Shown: positions 42,799 through 51,147 of the stretch, one piece after another | Numbering within the stretch: position 1 is the stretch's first letter | How the letters are laid out: the number at the start of each line of letters is the position of its first letter | Assembly: GCF_021916785.1 (NCBI RefSeq) | Contig: NZ_JAKCFC010000007.1 | Location: 1-64,000, forward strand | Length of the DNA stretch: 64,000 nucleotides | Direction of reading: 5' to 3' | Source: Mycolicibacterium lacusdiani | GTDB lineage: Bacteria; Actinomycetota; Actinomycetes; Mycobacteriales; Mycobacteriaceae | Made by a program: the position numbers and the translations under genes | The notes under the pieces: model-generated | The model's input: the letters and a program-made list of their open reading frames with translations, nothing else | Databases searched by the model: none | Told to the model about the DNA's origin: nothing

Positions 42799-43575
42799 TC
42801 AGACCCACGCTCCCCCGTCGACGCGCAGGATCGCACCCGTCACGTACGAGGCGCGATCGCTCAACAGCCAGGCTGCGGCCTCGGCCACCTCGGCCGGGTA
42901 GGCACCCCGCCGCAGCGGTGTGTCCGCGTTGAGTCGCTCGATCACGCCGGGACTGGCGGTCTCCCACTCGCGGATCATCTCGGTCAACGTGGTGCCGGGC
43001 GCGATCGCATTGACGCGGATGTTCTCCGGGCCGTAGGTGACGGCTGCGGACTCGGTGAGGCTGTTCACCGCTCGCTTCATCGCGCCGTACGCGGGGAGTT
43101 CGGGGTTGCCCCGCAGGCTTCCGACGCTGGAGGTGTTGACGATCGCCCCCGCTCCCGTCGTGGCGCGCATCGCGGCGACCTCTGCGGCCATCGCGACGTA
43201 CACGCCCCGCAGGTTGACGCCGTACACCAGATCGAAGTCCGCCTCGGTGACCTGGTCGAGGGGACCGGGCGGGACGATCGTCGCGCCGTTGTTGAACGCG
43301 GCGTCCAGCCGCCCGAAGACCTTCACCGTCTCGTCGACCGCGGCTCGCACCGAGTTACCGTCCGCCAGGTCGCAGACGACGAACTCCGCATGCCCGCCGG
43401 CCGCGGTCACCTCGTCGACGACCGCGGCGAGTTGCGCCTCCGTTCGTGCCGCCAGCATCACGCGGGCTCCCTCGCGGGCGAAGAGTCGCGCCGCAGCCGC
43501 GCCGATGCCGCGGCCTGCGCCCGAGATGAAGACGACCTTGTCGGTCAGCATTCCAATGCCGTTCGTGGTGTTCAC
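42799..43575 (-). CDS. Short-chain dehydrogenase/reductase (SDR) divergent from a second MmyB-type regulator
   Basis: 258 residues from GTG 43575; ATG 43551 would remove eight. Motifs: SGAGRGIGAAAARLF, NNGA (variant of NNAG), NTSSVGS and YGAMKRA (Lys kept). The C-terminus GAILRVDGGAWV is typical of glucose/3-oxoacyl reductase-like SDRs. The next gene upstream on the other strand, 86 bp away, is an XRE/MmyB regulator, repeating the arrangement at 37234-39072. Confidence 0.85.
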   Translation of the reverse strand: MNTTNGIGMLTDKVVFISGAGRGIGAAAARLFAREGARVMLAARTEAQLAAVVDEVTAAGGHAEFVVCDLADGNSVRAAVDETVKVFGRLDAAFNNGATIVPPGPLDQVTEADFDLVYGVNLRGVYVAMAAEVAAMRATTGAGAIVNTSSVGSLRGNPELPAYGAMKRAVNSLTESAAVTYGPENIRVNAIAPGTTLTEMIREWETASPGVIERLNADTPLRRGAYPAEVAEAAAWLLSDRASYVTGAILRVDGGAWV

Positions 43576-43660
43576 GTCGTCGAGTCTCACCAGGGTGCGG
43601 CGCATCATCTAGGTACTCGCCATACCTGGCTATCCGGTCGGGACGCAGCAGAATGGAGTC

Positions 43661-44512
43661 GTGGACAAACGCGAACTGGGTGCCTTCCTGCGCAGCAGGC
43701 GCGAACGCATCTCGCCCGCCGACGTCGGGCTCCCCGCAGGCCCGCGACGTCGCACCCCCGGTCTGCGCCGCGACGAGGTGGCCCATCTGGCGTTCATCTC
43801 CACCGAGTACTACACCCGGCTGGAGCAGGCCCGCGCCCCGCATCCGTCGCGCGAGGTGGTCGGAGGGCTTGCGCGGGCACTGCGCCTGACCGACGCCGAA
43901 CGCGTGTACCTGCACCGCCTCGCGGGCGTGGAGCCCGCGGCCGCGCCCGGACCGCCGCGCCAGGTCCGGCAGAGCATCCTCGACCTGCTGCACCGGCTGC
44001 CGAACGCGGCGGCGATCGTGATCTCGGCGACGTACGAGGTGATCGCCTGGAACGACCTGGCCTGCGCGATGATGGAGGACTTCTCCGCGCTGTCGCGCCG
44101 CGACCGCAACCTCGCCCGCCGCGCGTTCCTCGGGCAGCATCCCGACGGGCGGCGGCTGTACGGCGTCTCCGATGCCGACGAGTTCGCCCGCACCTGTGCG
44201 CTGCACCTGCGTGCGACCGTCGTCCGCTACCCCGACGACCCCGAGACCGCGCAGTTGATCGACGAACTGCGCAGTGGGAGTGCGGAGTTCGCGCGACTAT
44301 GGGACGACCACGACGTCACCGCCGCGACCACGCTGTGCAAGACCTTCGACCACCCGCTGGTGGGGCCGGTGTCGGTCAGTTGCGACGTGCTCGACATCGC
44401 CGACCGCGATCAGCGGGTGGTCGTCTACACCGCCGAACCCGGGTCGCCATCCGACGAGGCAATGCGATTGCTGTCGGTCGTCGGAACCCAGCGGATGGAC
44501 GTCCCGGGCTGA
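43661..44512 (+). CDS. XRE-family regulator with MmyB-like ligand-binding domain, second paralogue
   Basis: 283 residues from GTG 43661 (VDKRELGAFLRSRRERISPA). Helix-turn-helix at about 8-70 (TPGLRRDEVAHLAFISTEYY), followed by the MmyB-type domain (RDRNLARRAFLGQ, CKTFDHPLVGPVSVSCDVLD, QRVVVYTAEPGSPSDEAMRL). It is related to the 38173 gene throughout and sits in the same divergent arrangement with an SDR. The likely target is that SDR promoter and its own. Confidence 0.87.
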   Translation: MDKRELGAFLRSRRERISPADVGLPAGPRRRTPGLRRDEVAHLAFISTEYYTRLEQARAPHPSREVVGGLARALRLTDAERVYLHRLAGVEPAAAPGPPRQVRQSILDLLHRLPNAAAIVISATYEVIAWNDLACAMMEDFSALSRRDRNLARRAFLGQHPDGRRLYGVSDADEFARTCALHLRATVVRYPDDPETAQLIDELRSGSAEFARLWDDHDVTAATTLCKTFDHPLVGPVSVSCDVLDIADRDQRVVVYTAEPGSPSDEAMRLLSVVGTQRMDVPG

Positions 44513-44614
44513 CCATCGCCTGAGCCCCGGGGCCCGATCCCCATCAAAGCGCCACCGGGCGCTGCGTTCACTGTCAAGATCGGGGCCGTGACCGGGAGGC
44601 CAAAGGGGGTCGGC

Positions 44615-46408
44615 GTGGAGCAGTTGTCGGTTTGGGTGAGCACAGGCCTCGTCACGGCGGGCCTGTCGGCGGCGATGCTTGCCGGGGCCGGCGTGGCGGG
44701 GGCCGATACCGATGGCGAGTCTGGCGGCTCCGAGGGAACGTCAGCGGAAAGTTCGTCGACTGACTCGTCTGGGTCGACGTCTGCTGGTTCTTCGGCGGCT
44801 GGTTCTTCGGCGGCTGGTTCTTCGGCGGCTGGTTCTTCGGCACCGAAGGCATCGGACCCGGACACCGCGACCAAGCCCGAAACCAAGCCGGACGCGTTGG
44901 ACTCCGAACCCGACGTCGGGCCCGAACCCGAGCCCGACGTCGACGACGCCGAGCCCGAAGCCCCCGCAGAGCCTGCACCCACCCCGGAAACCGAGGTCGA
45001 CGTCGCGACCCCGGCGCCGGAAGCACCGAAGAACGACTCCACTCCCCCGGCGGACCCGACCGCTCCCGCCACGAAGCCCGACTCGGTCGTCACACCGCCA
45101 CGGGTCACCGAGCCCGACCCAGTGGCGTCATCACGTGATGACACCGGCGACACCGACGCCCCCGCCACGCCCGCGCAGCCGACCGTCGAGGTGACACCCA
45201 TTGCCGCGCAATCAGTCACGGACAGCGCTCCGGCTCCGGCAGCCCGGGTCACGCAGTCGATCACCGCGGTGAAGCCGCCGTCCCCGCCGTCGCTGCTCGA
45301 CGTCGTGGGCTCGGTGATCGCATCCGTGGTAGTCAACCTCGGGTCGCTAGTGATCAACACGTTGCAGGCGCTCGAGGCACTGGTTCAGGGTCCTCCAGTG
45401 CTACCGCCGGGAAGCACCGTCACCGTGCGCAGTTCGACGATCGAGCTGAACACCGGGCAGCGCGTCGCCGCGAACTGGTACTACCCGGAGGGTGACGTCC
45501 CGCCGACGCGAATGATCCTGCTGCAGCACGGGTTCCTCGCGCAGGGTCCGATGTACAGCTACACCGCGGCGAACCTCGCTTCCCGCACGAACAGCATCGT
45601 GGTGACGCCGACACTGCCGTCGAACATGTTCGCCGGTGACGACGCCTGGCTCGGCGGATCGGGCATGGCGTCGGCCATTGCCGACCTGTTCGTCGGCGAC
45701 CGTGCCGCGCTCACCCAGAGCGCCATCGCAGCCGGATACGCGACGCGCTACGGCCTGAACCCTGAAACAGCCGCGCTGCCTACGAAGTTCGCGATGGCAG
45801 GCCACTCACTGGGCGGTCACCTGGTGGCGGGAGCCGCAGGGTTCCTCGCCGAGAACGGCGCCGCCCGCGACTTGGTCGGCGTCATCACGCTCGACGGCGT
45901 GCCGCTGGGAACGACGATGCCCGACGCCCTGGTGAAGCTCGACGCATACGAGCTGGCGTCCGGACACTACGTACCGATCCGCGAGATCGGCGCACCCGCC
46001 AACTACCTGAACGCGTCGAGCAACGTGAAGCAGGCCCTGTCGGCGGCACGACCCGACCGCTTCAACGGCGTCGTGCTCAAAGGCGGCGTGCACATGGACT
46101 CGATGCAGGGCGGCAACCCGCTGATCCAGTTCGCAGCCTTCGTCGCCGCAGGCTTCCCGCAGCCGCAGAACCCGGCAGCAGTGCAGGAACTGGCGGTCAG
46201 CTGGCTCGACGACTGGTTCGAGGGACGGACGGACGTCGGCGACGACCTGACGCCCGGTGCGACGATCATCATCCCGACGCCCAAGGGCACCGCACGGGGC
46301 GCGGTGATCGGCACTGCACCTGCGCTCGCGGAGATCCTGGAGTTCGCCCCGTCGGGTCCGGCAGCGGTGCCAGCAACCGACGCCCAGCTCACCCGGCTAA
46401 CTGCGTGA
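44615..46408 (+). CDS. Exported alpha/beta hydrolase with low-complexity N-terminal stalk
   Basis: 597 residues from GTG 44615, which has AAAGGGGG just upstream; GTG 44588 would add nine. A signal peptide (STGLVTAGLSAAMLAGAGVA, cleavage near GAD) is followed by about 200 residues of Ser/Ala/Gly then Pro/Glu/Asp low complexity, including a 15-bp repeat. The hydrolase domain begins near residue 265: HGFLAQGPMYSYTA, nucleophile Ser in MAGHSLGGHLV, and a late GGVHMDSM histidine. Likely a cell-wall-associated lipase or esterase held out by the stalk. Confidence 0.78.
   Translation: MEQLSVWVSTGLVTAGLSAAMLAGAGVAGADTDGESGGSEGTSAESSSTDSSGSTSAGSSAAGSSAAGSSAAGSSAPKASDPDTATKPETKPDALDSEPDVGPEPEPDVDDAEPEAPAEPAPTPETEVDVATPAPEAPKNDSTPPADPTAPATKPDSVVTPPRVTEPDPVASSRDDTGDTDAPATPAQPTVEVTPIAAQSVTDSAPAPAARVTQSITAVKPPSPPSLLDVVGSVIASVVVNLGSLVINTLQALEALVQGPPVLPPGSTVTVRSSTIELNTGQRVAANWYYPEGDVPPTRMILLQHGFLAQGPMYSYTAANLASRTNSIVVTPTLPSNMFAGDDAWLGGSGMASAIADLFVGDRAALTQSAIAAGYATRYGLNPETAALPTKFAMAGHSLGGHLVAGAAGFLAENGAARDLVGVITLDGVPLGTTMPDALVKLDAYELASGHYVPIREIGAPANYLNASSNVKQALSAARPDRFNGVVLKGGVHMDSMQGGNPLIQFAAFVAAGFPQPQNPAAVQELAVSWLDDWFEGRTDVGDDLTPGATIIIPTPKGTARGAVIGTAPALAEILEFAPSGPAAVPATDAQLTRLTA
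44783..44842 (+). repeat. 15-bp coding tandem repeat, four units (A-G-S-S-A)
   Basis: GCTGGTTCTTCGGCG repeated at 44783, 44798, 44813 and 44828, the last ending GCA. It uses GGT and TCT codons, unlike the surrounding GC-rich codons, which indicates recent slippage expansion. Copy number may vary between strains. Confidence 0.9.
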
Positions 46409-46459
46409 GGTTCGGGAGGCCGGGCACGGGGACGTGGTGAGCGGTCGTATCTTGTCCTC

Positions 46460-47155
46460 ATGGCTGAGCTACCCGGCTTCGACGAGCAACTCGACCGCGC
46501 GCTGCGGGCGCAGGCCGCCCGTGCCGGCGAGTCGATCGACGTCTACGTACAGCGAGCGGTCGCCGCTCGATTGCGCAGCGACCTCGAGTCGTCTGGCGAC
46601 CCGGAGCACGGGGTCCTGCTCGACCTGCTGACCCGCATCGCCGAGAACACCGCGACCGGCACCGTCTCGAGCCTGCATCCCGTGCTCGACGATCCGGCCC
46701 GCCTGAAGGCGTTGCAGGACACCGGCCTGCTCGACTCCGATGCCGACCCGTCCTACGACCGGATCGTGTCCATGGCCGTGGAGGCGCTTGGTGTGTCCGC
46801 GGCGGCGATCTCGTTGGTCGACGACCACCGCCAGTTCTTCAAGAGCGTCCTCGGCCTGCCCGAGGGGGTGCGGGAGACGCCGATGTCCCGCTCGGTGTGC
46901 CGTTACGCCGTCGCCACGGGCGAGCCGCTGGTGGTCGAAGACGCCCGCACCCACCCGATGCTGCACGACCACCCGGCCGTCACCGACGGCACCCTGGTCT
47001 CCTACGCGGGCATCCCACTGATCGACCCGGCCGGCCTGGCCATCGGCACGTTGTGCGTGTGGGACGACAAGCCGCACCAGTGGAGCACCAGCCACGTGCA
47101 GATCTTGGACGACCTCGCGCACATCGTCAGCGAACGCGTCTTCTCCGCGAAATAG
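46460..47155 (+). CDS. GAF-domain protein
   Basis: 231 residues. The first ~50 residues look like a ribbon-helix-helix/CopG-type helix pair (LDRALRAQAARAGESIDVYV), then a GAF domain at about 75-228 with SAAAISLVDDHRQFFKSVLG and SVCRYAVATGEPLVVEDART, GTLCVWDD. No kinase or cyclase output domain follows. It may sense a small molecule or redox state; its target is unknown. It lies before the exopolysaccharide cluster, separated by a 149-bp gap. Confidence 0.72.
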   Translation: MAELPGFDEQLDRALRAQAARAGESIDVYVQRAVAARLRSDLESSGDPEHGVLLDLLTRIAENTATGTVSSLHPVLDDPARLKALQDTGLLDSDADPSYDRIVSMAVEALGVSAAAISLVDDHRQFFKSVLGLPEGVRETPMSRSVCRYAVATGEPLVVEDARTHPMLHDHPAVTDGTLVSYAGIPLIDPAGLAIGTLCVWDDKPHQWSTSHVQILDDLAHIVSERVFSAK

Positions 47156-47304
47156 CGCGGTGAGACGCATTATTCACCGCTAACGTAAATGTTACGGGAC
47201 CCTCGCGAATACGGGTTTGCACAATCGCCGAGCAAACTGCTGCATGATCTTCACGGGTACGGGGTAGTTTCAACCTCGTGAATGGCTGTGTGAAGTAGGT
47301 CACC
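47156..47304 (+). promoter_or_regulatory. Upstream region of the exopolysaccharide cluster, with a palindrome
   Basis: A relatively AT-rich stretch for this genome. It contains the perfect inverted repeat CGTAA-ATG-TTACG at 47184-47196 and two weak promoter-like sets (TTGCAC near 47217 and TAGTTT near 47265). A regulator-binding site before a 12-kb polysaccharide cluster is plausible; the binder is unknown. Confidence 0.4.
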
Positions 47305-48804
47305 GTGGCTACGCCCGTAATGTCACCCCGCGCCGGCGTCCGGCTCCCCGATGTCGTACCCGAGCCCAAAGCCGCCAGGCGGTCGCTGCCCGACCTGCTC
47401 CGTCGCGACCCGCTGCACACGGTCGTCACGATCCTCATCGACCTGGCAGCAGCCGTCGCGGCCGTCGCCGCCGCCCTCGCACTGGGCCGCGGCAGTGAGA
47501 CCCAGGCGCTGGTCGGAGCGCTGCCATGGCTGTTCGTGCCAATGGTTCTCGCGCTGCTGGCGTCGCACGCGATGTACCGCCGTAGCCTGCGCAGGAACTT
47601 CCTCGACGAGATCGGACCGGTCGAGACGTCGATCGCCCTGACGACGCTGGTGCTGCTCACCATCATGCTGGCCGCCGGCTCGGAGGGCAGGCCCGGCGAG
47701 GTGGTGGCCCGGATTTGGGTGTGCGCGGCGGTGCTGCTGCCCGCCGCGAGACTCGTCCGTGCCGTCCTGCAACGCATGTTGCGCCAACGTTTTCGCTCCG
47801 CTGCGCCCACTCTCGTCATCGGCGACGGACCGATATCGCATCAAATCATCTCCCGCATGCAGCAAATGCCCGAATACGGTTTGCTGCCGGTAGGCATATT
47901 GCGCGCAAGTTCCTACGTTCCGCGTGAGCGCGACGATCTTCCGGATTTCCTGAACGTCCCCCACCTCGGCGCTCCACTCGACCTCGAGGACGTCGCCCGC
48001 GCCACGCACGCGGAGGAGCTGATCGTCGGATTCTGCGACGACGTCCACTTCGACGACATCGTCGGGGCCGTCCGCGCCGCACAGCGCCTCGGCATGCGGG
48101 TCTGGGTCGTACCGCGACTGCACGACGCGGTCGGCAACCGAGCGCGCGTTGAACACCTCGGCGGCCTGCCCCTGCTGGTGCTGCCGCACGTCAACCCGCT
48201 CGGCTGGCAGTTCTGGGTCAAGGGCTTCTTCGACCGGGTGCTGACCACCATCGGGCTGATCCTGATTTCGCCGATCTTCCTCGGGCTTGCGCTGTTGGTG
48301 CGCCTCAGTTCGCCCGGGCCGATCTTCTTCAAGCAGAAGCGAGTGGGCCGCGACGGCAAGGTCTTCGACTGCTACAAGTTCCGCTCGATGCGACCGCCAC
48401 GGGAGTCCGACGCTGCGTTCGAGCTGAAGTCGGGCGCCGCACCGGGCGGCGTCGAGGGGATCGATCGCCGAACCCGGATCGGCAAGATCATGCGGCAGAC
48501 GTCGCTCGACGAACTGCCACAGCTGCTCAACGTCATCAAGGGCGACATGAGCCTGGTGGGCCCCCGACCCGAGCGGCCCGAGTTCGTCGCACTGTTCGAG
48601 GCGCAGATCCGCCGCTACGGCGAACGTCACCGGGTCAAGGCCGGCGTCACGGGGTGGGCGCAGGTGCACGGTCTACGCGGTCAGACGTCGATCGCCGACC
48701 GCGCCGAGTGGGACAACTACTACATCGAGAACTGGTCGATCTGGCTCGACGTCAAGATCCTGTTCCTCACCGTGCGCGCGGTGCTGAAGCGCGCCGAGGA
48801 CTGA
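47305..48804 (+). CDS. Polyprenyl-phosphate glycosylphosphotransferase (exopolysaccharide initiation)
   Basis: 499 residues from GTG 47305. Four or five N-terminal helices (about 40-160), a Rossmann-like central domain (TLVIGDGPISHQIISRM), a further helix near 315, and the bacterial sugar transferase domain with FFKQKRVGRDGKVFDCYKFR, DELPQLLNVIKGDMSLVGPR and the C-terminal GWAQVHGLRGQT. Enzymes of the WbaP/WcaJ type load the first sugar-1-phosphate onto undecaprenyl (or decaprenyl) phosphate at the inner membrane. First gene of the polysaccharide cluster. Confidence 0.92.
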   Translation: MATPVMSPRAGVRLPDVVPEPKAARRSLPDLLRRDPLHTVVTILIDLAAAVAAVAAALALGRGSETQALVGALPWLFVPMVLALLASHAMYRRSLRRNFLDEIGPVETSIALTTLVLLTIMLAAGSEGRPGEVVARIWVCAAVLLPAARLVRAVLQRMLRQRFRSAAPTLVIGDGPISHQIISRMQQMPEYGLLPVGILRASSYVPRERDDLPDFLNVPHLGAPLDLEDVARATHAEELIVGFCDDVHFDDIVGAVRAAQRLGMRVWVVPRLHDAVGNRARVEHLGGLPLLVLPHVNPLGWQFWVKGFFDRVLTTIGLILISPIFLGLALLVRLSSPGPIFFKQKRVGRDGKVFDCYKFRSMRPPRESDAAFELKSGAAPGGVEGIDRRTRIGKIMRQTSLDELPQLLNVIKGDMSLVGPRPERPEFVALFEAQIRRYGERHRVKAGVTGWAQVHGLRGQTSIADRAEWDNYYIENWSIWLDVKILFLTVRAVLKRAED

Positions 48805-48814
48805 GCGCGACGCC

Positions 48815-50182
48815 ATGACCCTGCTCGTGCTGCTCGTCCTGGGCACGGTCGCGGCCGCCATCGCAGTGTTCACCACCGCCGCGATCTACCGCAGACCGCA
48901 ACGCGGACTTCTGATCCTGGCCGCGCTCACACCGCTGCACGGCCTGCTCGGCATCCTCCCGCTGCCCGGGATCGCGGCGGGCTGGAAGGAAGGCCTGCTG
49001 ATCCTCACCGCGGTGTGCGCGTGGCTCCGGCGCGCCCGCACGCCCGTACCCCACCGCCGAGCACCCCTGCACCTGCCCTGGTGGCCGGCCGCCGCGCTGT
49101 GGCTGGTCGTCGGGAGCATCTCGGCGATCGTGGTCTTCGGCTGGTTCGGCCTGTTCGCCATCAAGGTGACGTTCTTCTTCGTCGCCGTAGTGGCCGTCAT
49201 GTGGTTCGCCCCGTTCGACGCCCGCGACCGCGACCACTTCGTCAGCATCCTGATGGGGATGGCGGTGCTGACGTCCTTCGTCGGCATCGGCCAATTGATC
49301 GTGGGCCCAGGAACTTTGGTGTCACTCGGCTACGAGTACGGCCGTGAGGTCAGAACCTCGGGCGGACTGCTCAGAACGTTCAGCACCTTCGTCCAGCCGT
49401 TCCCGTTCGGGCTGTACGTGATGCTCGCACTGCTCGTGGGCGGCGCCGTCGCGCTCGCCGAGCCCTGGCGCCGGCGCAACCTGGTGTTCCTGTCGCTGTC
49501 GCCGATCATGGTCGTCGCGATGGCCAGCTCCATCGTGCGCGCCGCCATCCTCGGGCTCGTCGTCGGCATGCTGTGGCTGGCCGTGTTGCGATTCCGATCA
49601 TTGTTCCTGCCGTTGGCGGTGGGCGCCGTGGCCGTCGCGGTGGTCATCCCGTTCGTGCCGTCCATCTCCCGGGTGTTCCTGTCGTCGAGCAGCCTCGGGG
49701 AACGGGGCGCCGGGTGGAGCGACATCATCGACAGCATCCTGGTGCACCCGGTCGGACTGGGCCTCGGCGCGAGCGGGGCTGCGGCGGACCGGATGTCGAC
49801 CGCGCAGGGCGTGACGTTCAGCGGCGTGTCGACGAACTATCAGCCCGACAACTACTACGTGAAGATGCTGCTCGAACTCGGCCCGGTCGGGCTGTGGCTG
49901 GTGCTGGCGATCTTCATCACCGCGGTGACGTGGACGACGCGTCTGGCATGGACGCTGCCCGGTCGCGACGGCGCGCTCGCACTGGGTATCAGCGCATCGC
50001 TGATCGCCGGCATGGTGGCCAGTCTGGTCGCCACCTATCTCGAGATCTTCCCGATCGACGTCTACTTCTGGCTCTTCTTGGGGGTGATTGGATGCGCAGC
50101 AGCGCAGCACGATGCGTCTACGGAGCGCTCGCTCTCCGGCCCGGCGGCAGCGGGGTACAGACCTACATCCGCGAGTATCTGA
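48815..50182 (+). CDS. Wzy-like polysaccharide polymerase / O-antigen ligase-family membrane protein
   Basis: 455 residues from ATG 48815, 10 bp after the previous stop. Some 10-11 hydrophobic helices and a large outer loop at about 290-345 (SSLGERGAGWSDIIDSILVH, GLGLGASGAAADRM) match the WzyC-like O-antigen ligase/polymerase family. It would join lipid-linked repeat units outside the membrane. The family also contains ligases; polymerase is favoured because Wzx- and Wzz-like proteins are encoded nearby. The end overlaps the next gene by 91 bp. Confidence 0.82.
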   Translation: MTLLVLLVLGTVAAAIAVFTTAAIYRRPQRGLLILAALTPLHGLLGILPLPGIAAGWKEGLLILTAVCAWLRRARTPVPHRRAPLHLPWWPAAALWLVVGSISAIVVFGWFGLFAIKVTFFFVAVVAVMWFAPFDARDRDHFVSILMGMAVLTSFVGIGQLIVGPGTLVSLGYEYGREVRTSGGLLRTFSTFVQPFPFGLYVMLALLVGGAVALAEPWRRRNLVFLSLSPIMVVAMASSIVRAAILGLVVGMLWLAVLRFRSLFLPLAVGAVAVAVVIPFVPSISRVFLSSSSLGERGAGWSDIIDSILVHPVGLGLGASGAAADRMSTAQGVTFSGVSTNYQPDNYYVKMLLELGPVGLWLVLAIFITAVTWTTRLAWTLPGRDGALALGISASLIAGMVASLVATYLEIFPIDVYFWLFLGVIGCAAAQHDASTERSLSGPAAAGYRPTSASI

Positions 50183-51147
50183 GGGAGGTTCCCGCGCTCC
50201 TGCCCGACGCCGAGATCGCTGCCGTCGTGCAGCGCGACGCCGTCGACGACCTGCCCAGCGAGGTGCGCCCGTTGCCGCGGCCGGTGTCCTCGGGCGCCGT
50301 CCGTGCCGTCCTCGGCGGCGTGCCGACCTACTCCTGCAACGCCTTCCACGCGCTCGACGTCGACCTACCCGTAGCCACCCGCGCGTTCACGGTGGCGACT
50401 GTGCACGACATGTCGGTGTTCGACATGCCGTCGGCATCGACCCGGATCCGCGCCGCAGGCGAGCGGCGACTCGTCGCTCATGCGCTGCGCAAGGCCGATC
50501 TGCTGCTCGCGGTGTCTCAGTTCACCGCCGAACGCATCAAGGCGATCAGCGGCCGCGACTCCGCCGTGGTCGAACTGGCCCCCGCGTCCTGGGCGCGGCC
50601 ACCGGAGGCGAACGTGGTCGCCGGGGTGCGGGCGAAGTACGGCCTACCCGAGCGGTTCGTCCTGCAGGTGGGCACCGTCGAACCGCGCAAGGACGTGGCA
50701 CTGGTCGCCGAGGCCGCCGCCGCGCTCGACGTTCCCTGCGTGCTTGCGGGCGCCGGATCCACCGGACCCGCCGCGCCTCGCACGGCGGTCGGGCTGGGCT
50801 ACGTCGACGTCGAAGACCTTCCTGCGCTGTACCACATGGCCACGATCACGGCCTACGCCTCGAAGTACGAGGGGTTCGGACTACCCCCGGTGGAGGCCAT
50901 GGCGTGCGGTGCCGCGGTGGTGGCCAGTGCAGTGGGTGCGCTGCCACAGGTGGTGGGTGACGGTGCCGTCCTGGCGAAGTCGTCGCGCCCGGCCGACTGG
51001 GTGGCGGCGATGCGTCCGCTGCTGTGCGACTCCGCTGCGCGAGACGGGTTGCGTACCAGGGCCTTGCAGGCCGCCGCTGCGATGACGTGGCGCCGCACGA
51101 CGGAACTGTCCATCAAGGCCTGCCGCAATGCCGGGGCGCCCCTGTGA
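50092..51147 (+). CDS. Glycosyltransferase, GT4 family
   Basis: 351 residues from ATG 50092. The start is inside the preceding gene, but the family motif GGSGVQTYIREYL near residue 18 requires it. The acceptor domain contains FTVATVHDMSVFD; the donor domain has VLQVGTVEPRKDVALVAEA and the GT4 EX7E motif within ASKYEGFGLPPVEAMACGAA. Cytoplasmic retaining sugar transferase building the repeat unit. Sugar unknown. The end overlaps the flippase start (GTGA). Confidence 0.88.
   Translation: MRSSAARCVYGALALRPGGSGVQTYIREYLREVPALLPDAEIAAVVQRDAVDDLPSEVRPLPRPVSSGAVRAVLGGVPTYSCNAFHALDVDLPVATRAFTVATVHDMSVFDMPSASTRIRAAGERRLVAHALRKADLLLAVSQFTAERIKAISGRDSAVVELAPASWARPPEANVVAGVRAKYGLPERFVLQVGTVEPRKDVALVAEAAAALDVPCVLAGAGSTGPAAPRTAVGLGYVDVEDLPALYHMATITAYASKYEGFGLPPVEAMACGAAVVASAVGALPQVVGDGAVLAKSSRPADWVAAMRPLLCDSAARDGLRTRALQAAAAMTWRRTTELSIKACRNAGAPL

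Noticed and set aside
50092..50182. Frameshift between the Wzy-like gene and the glycosyltransferase
   Set aside because: The 91-bp overlap is long, but both frames carry conserved sequence (the GGSGVQTYIREYL motif begins in the overlap), so a real overlap is more likely than a sequencing error.
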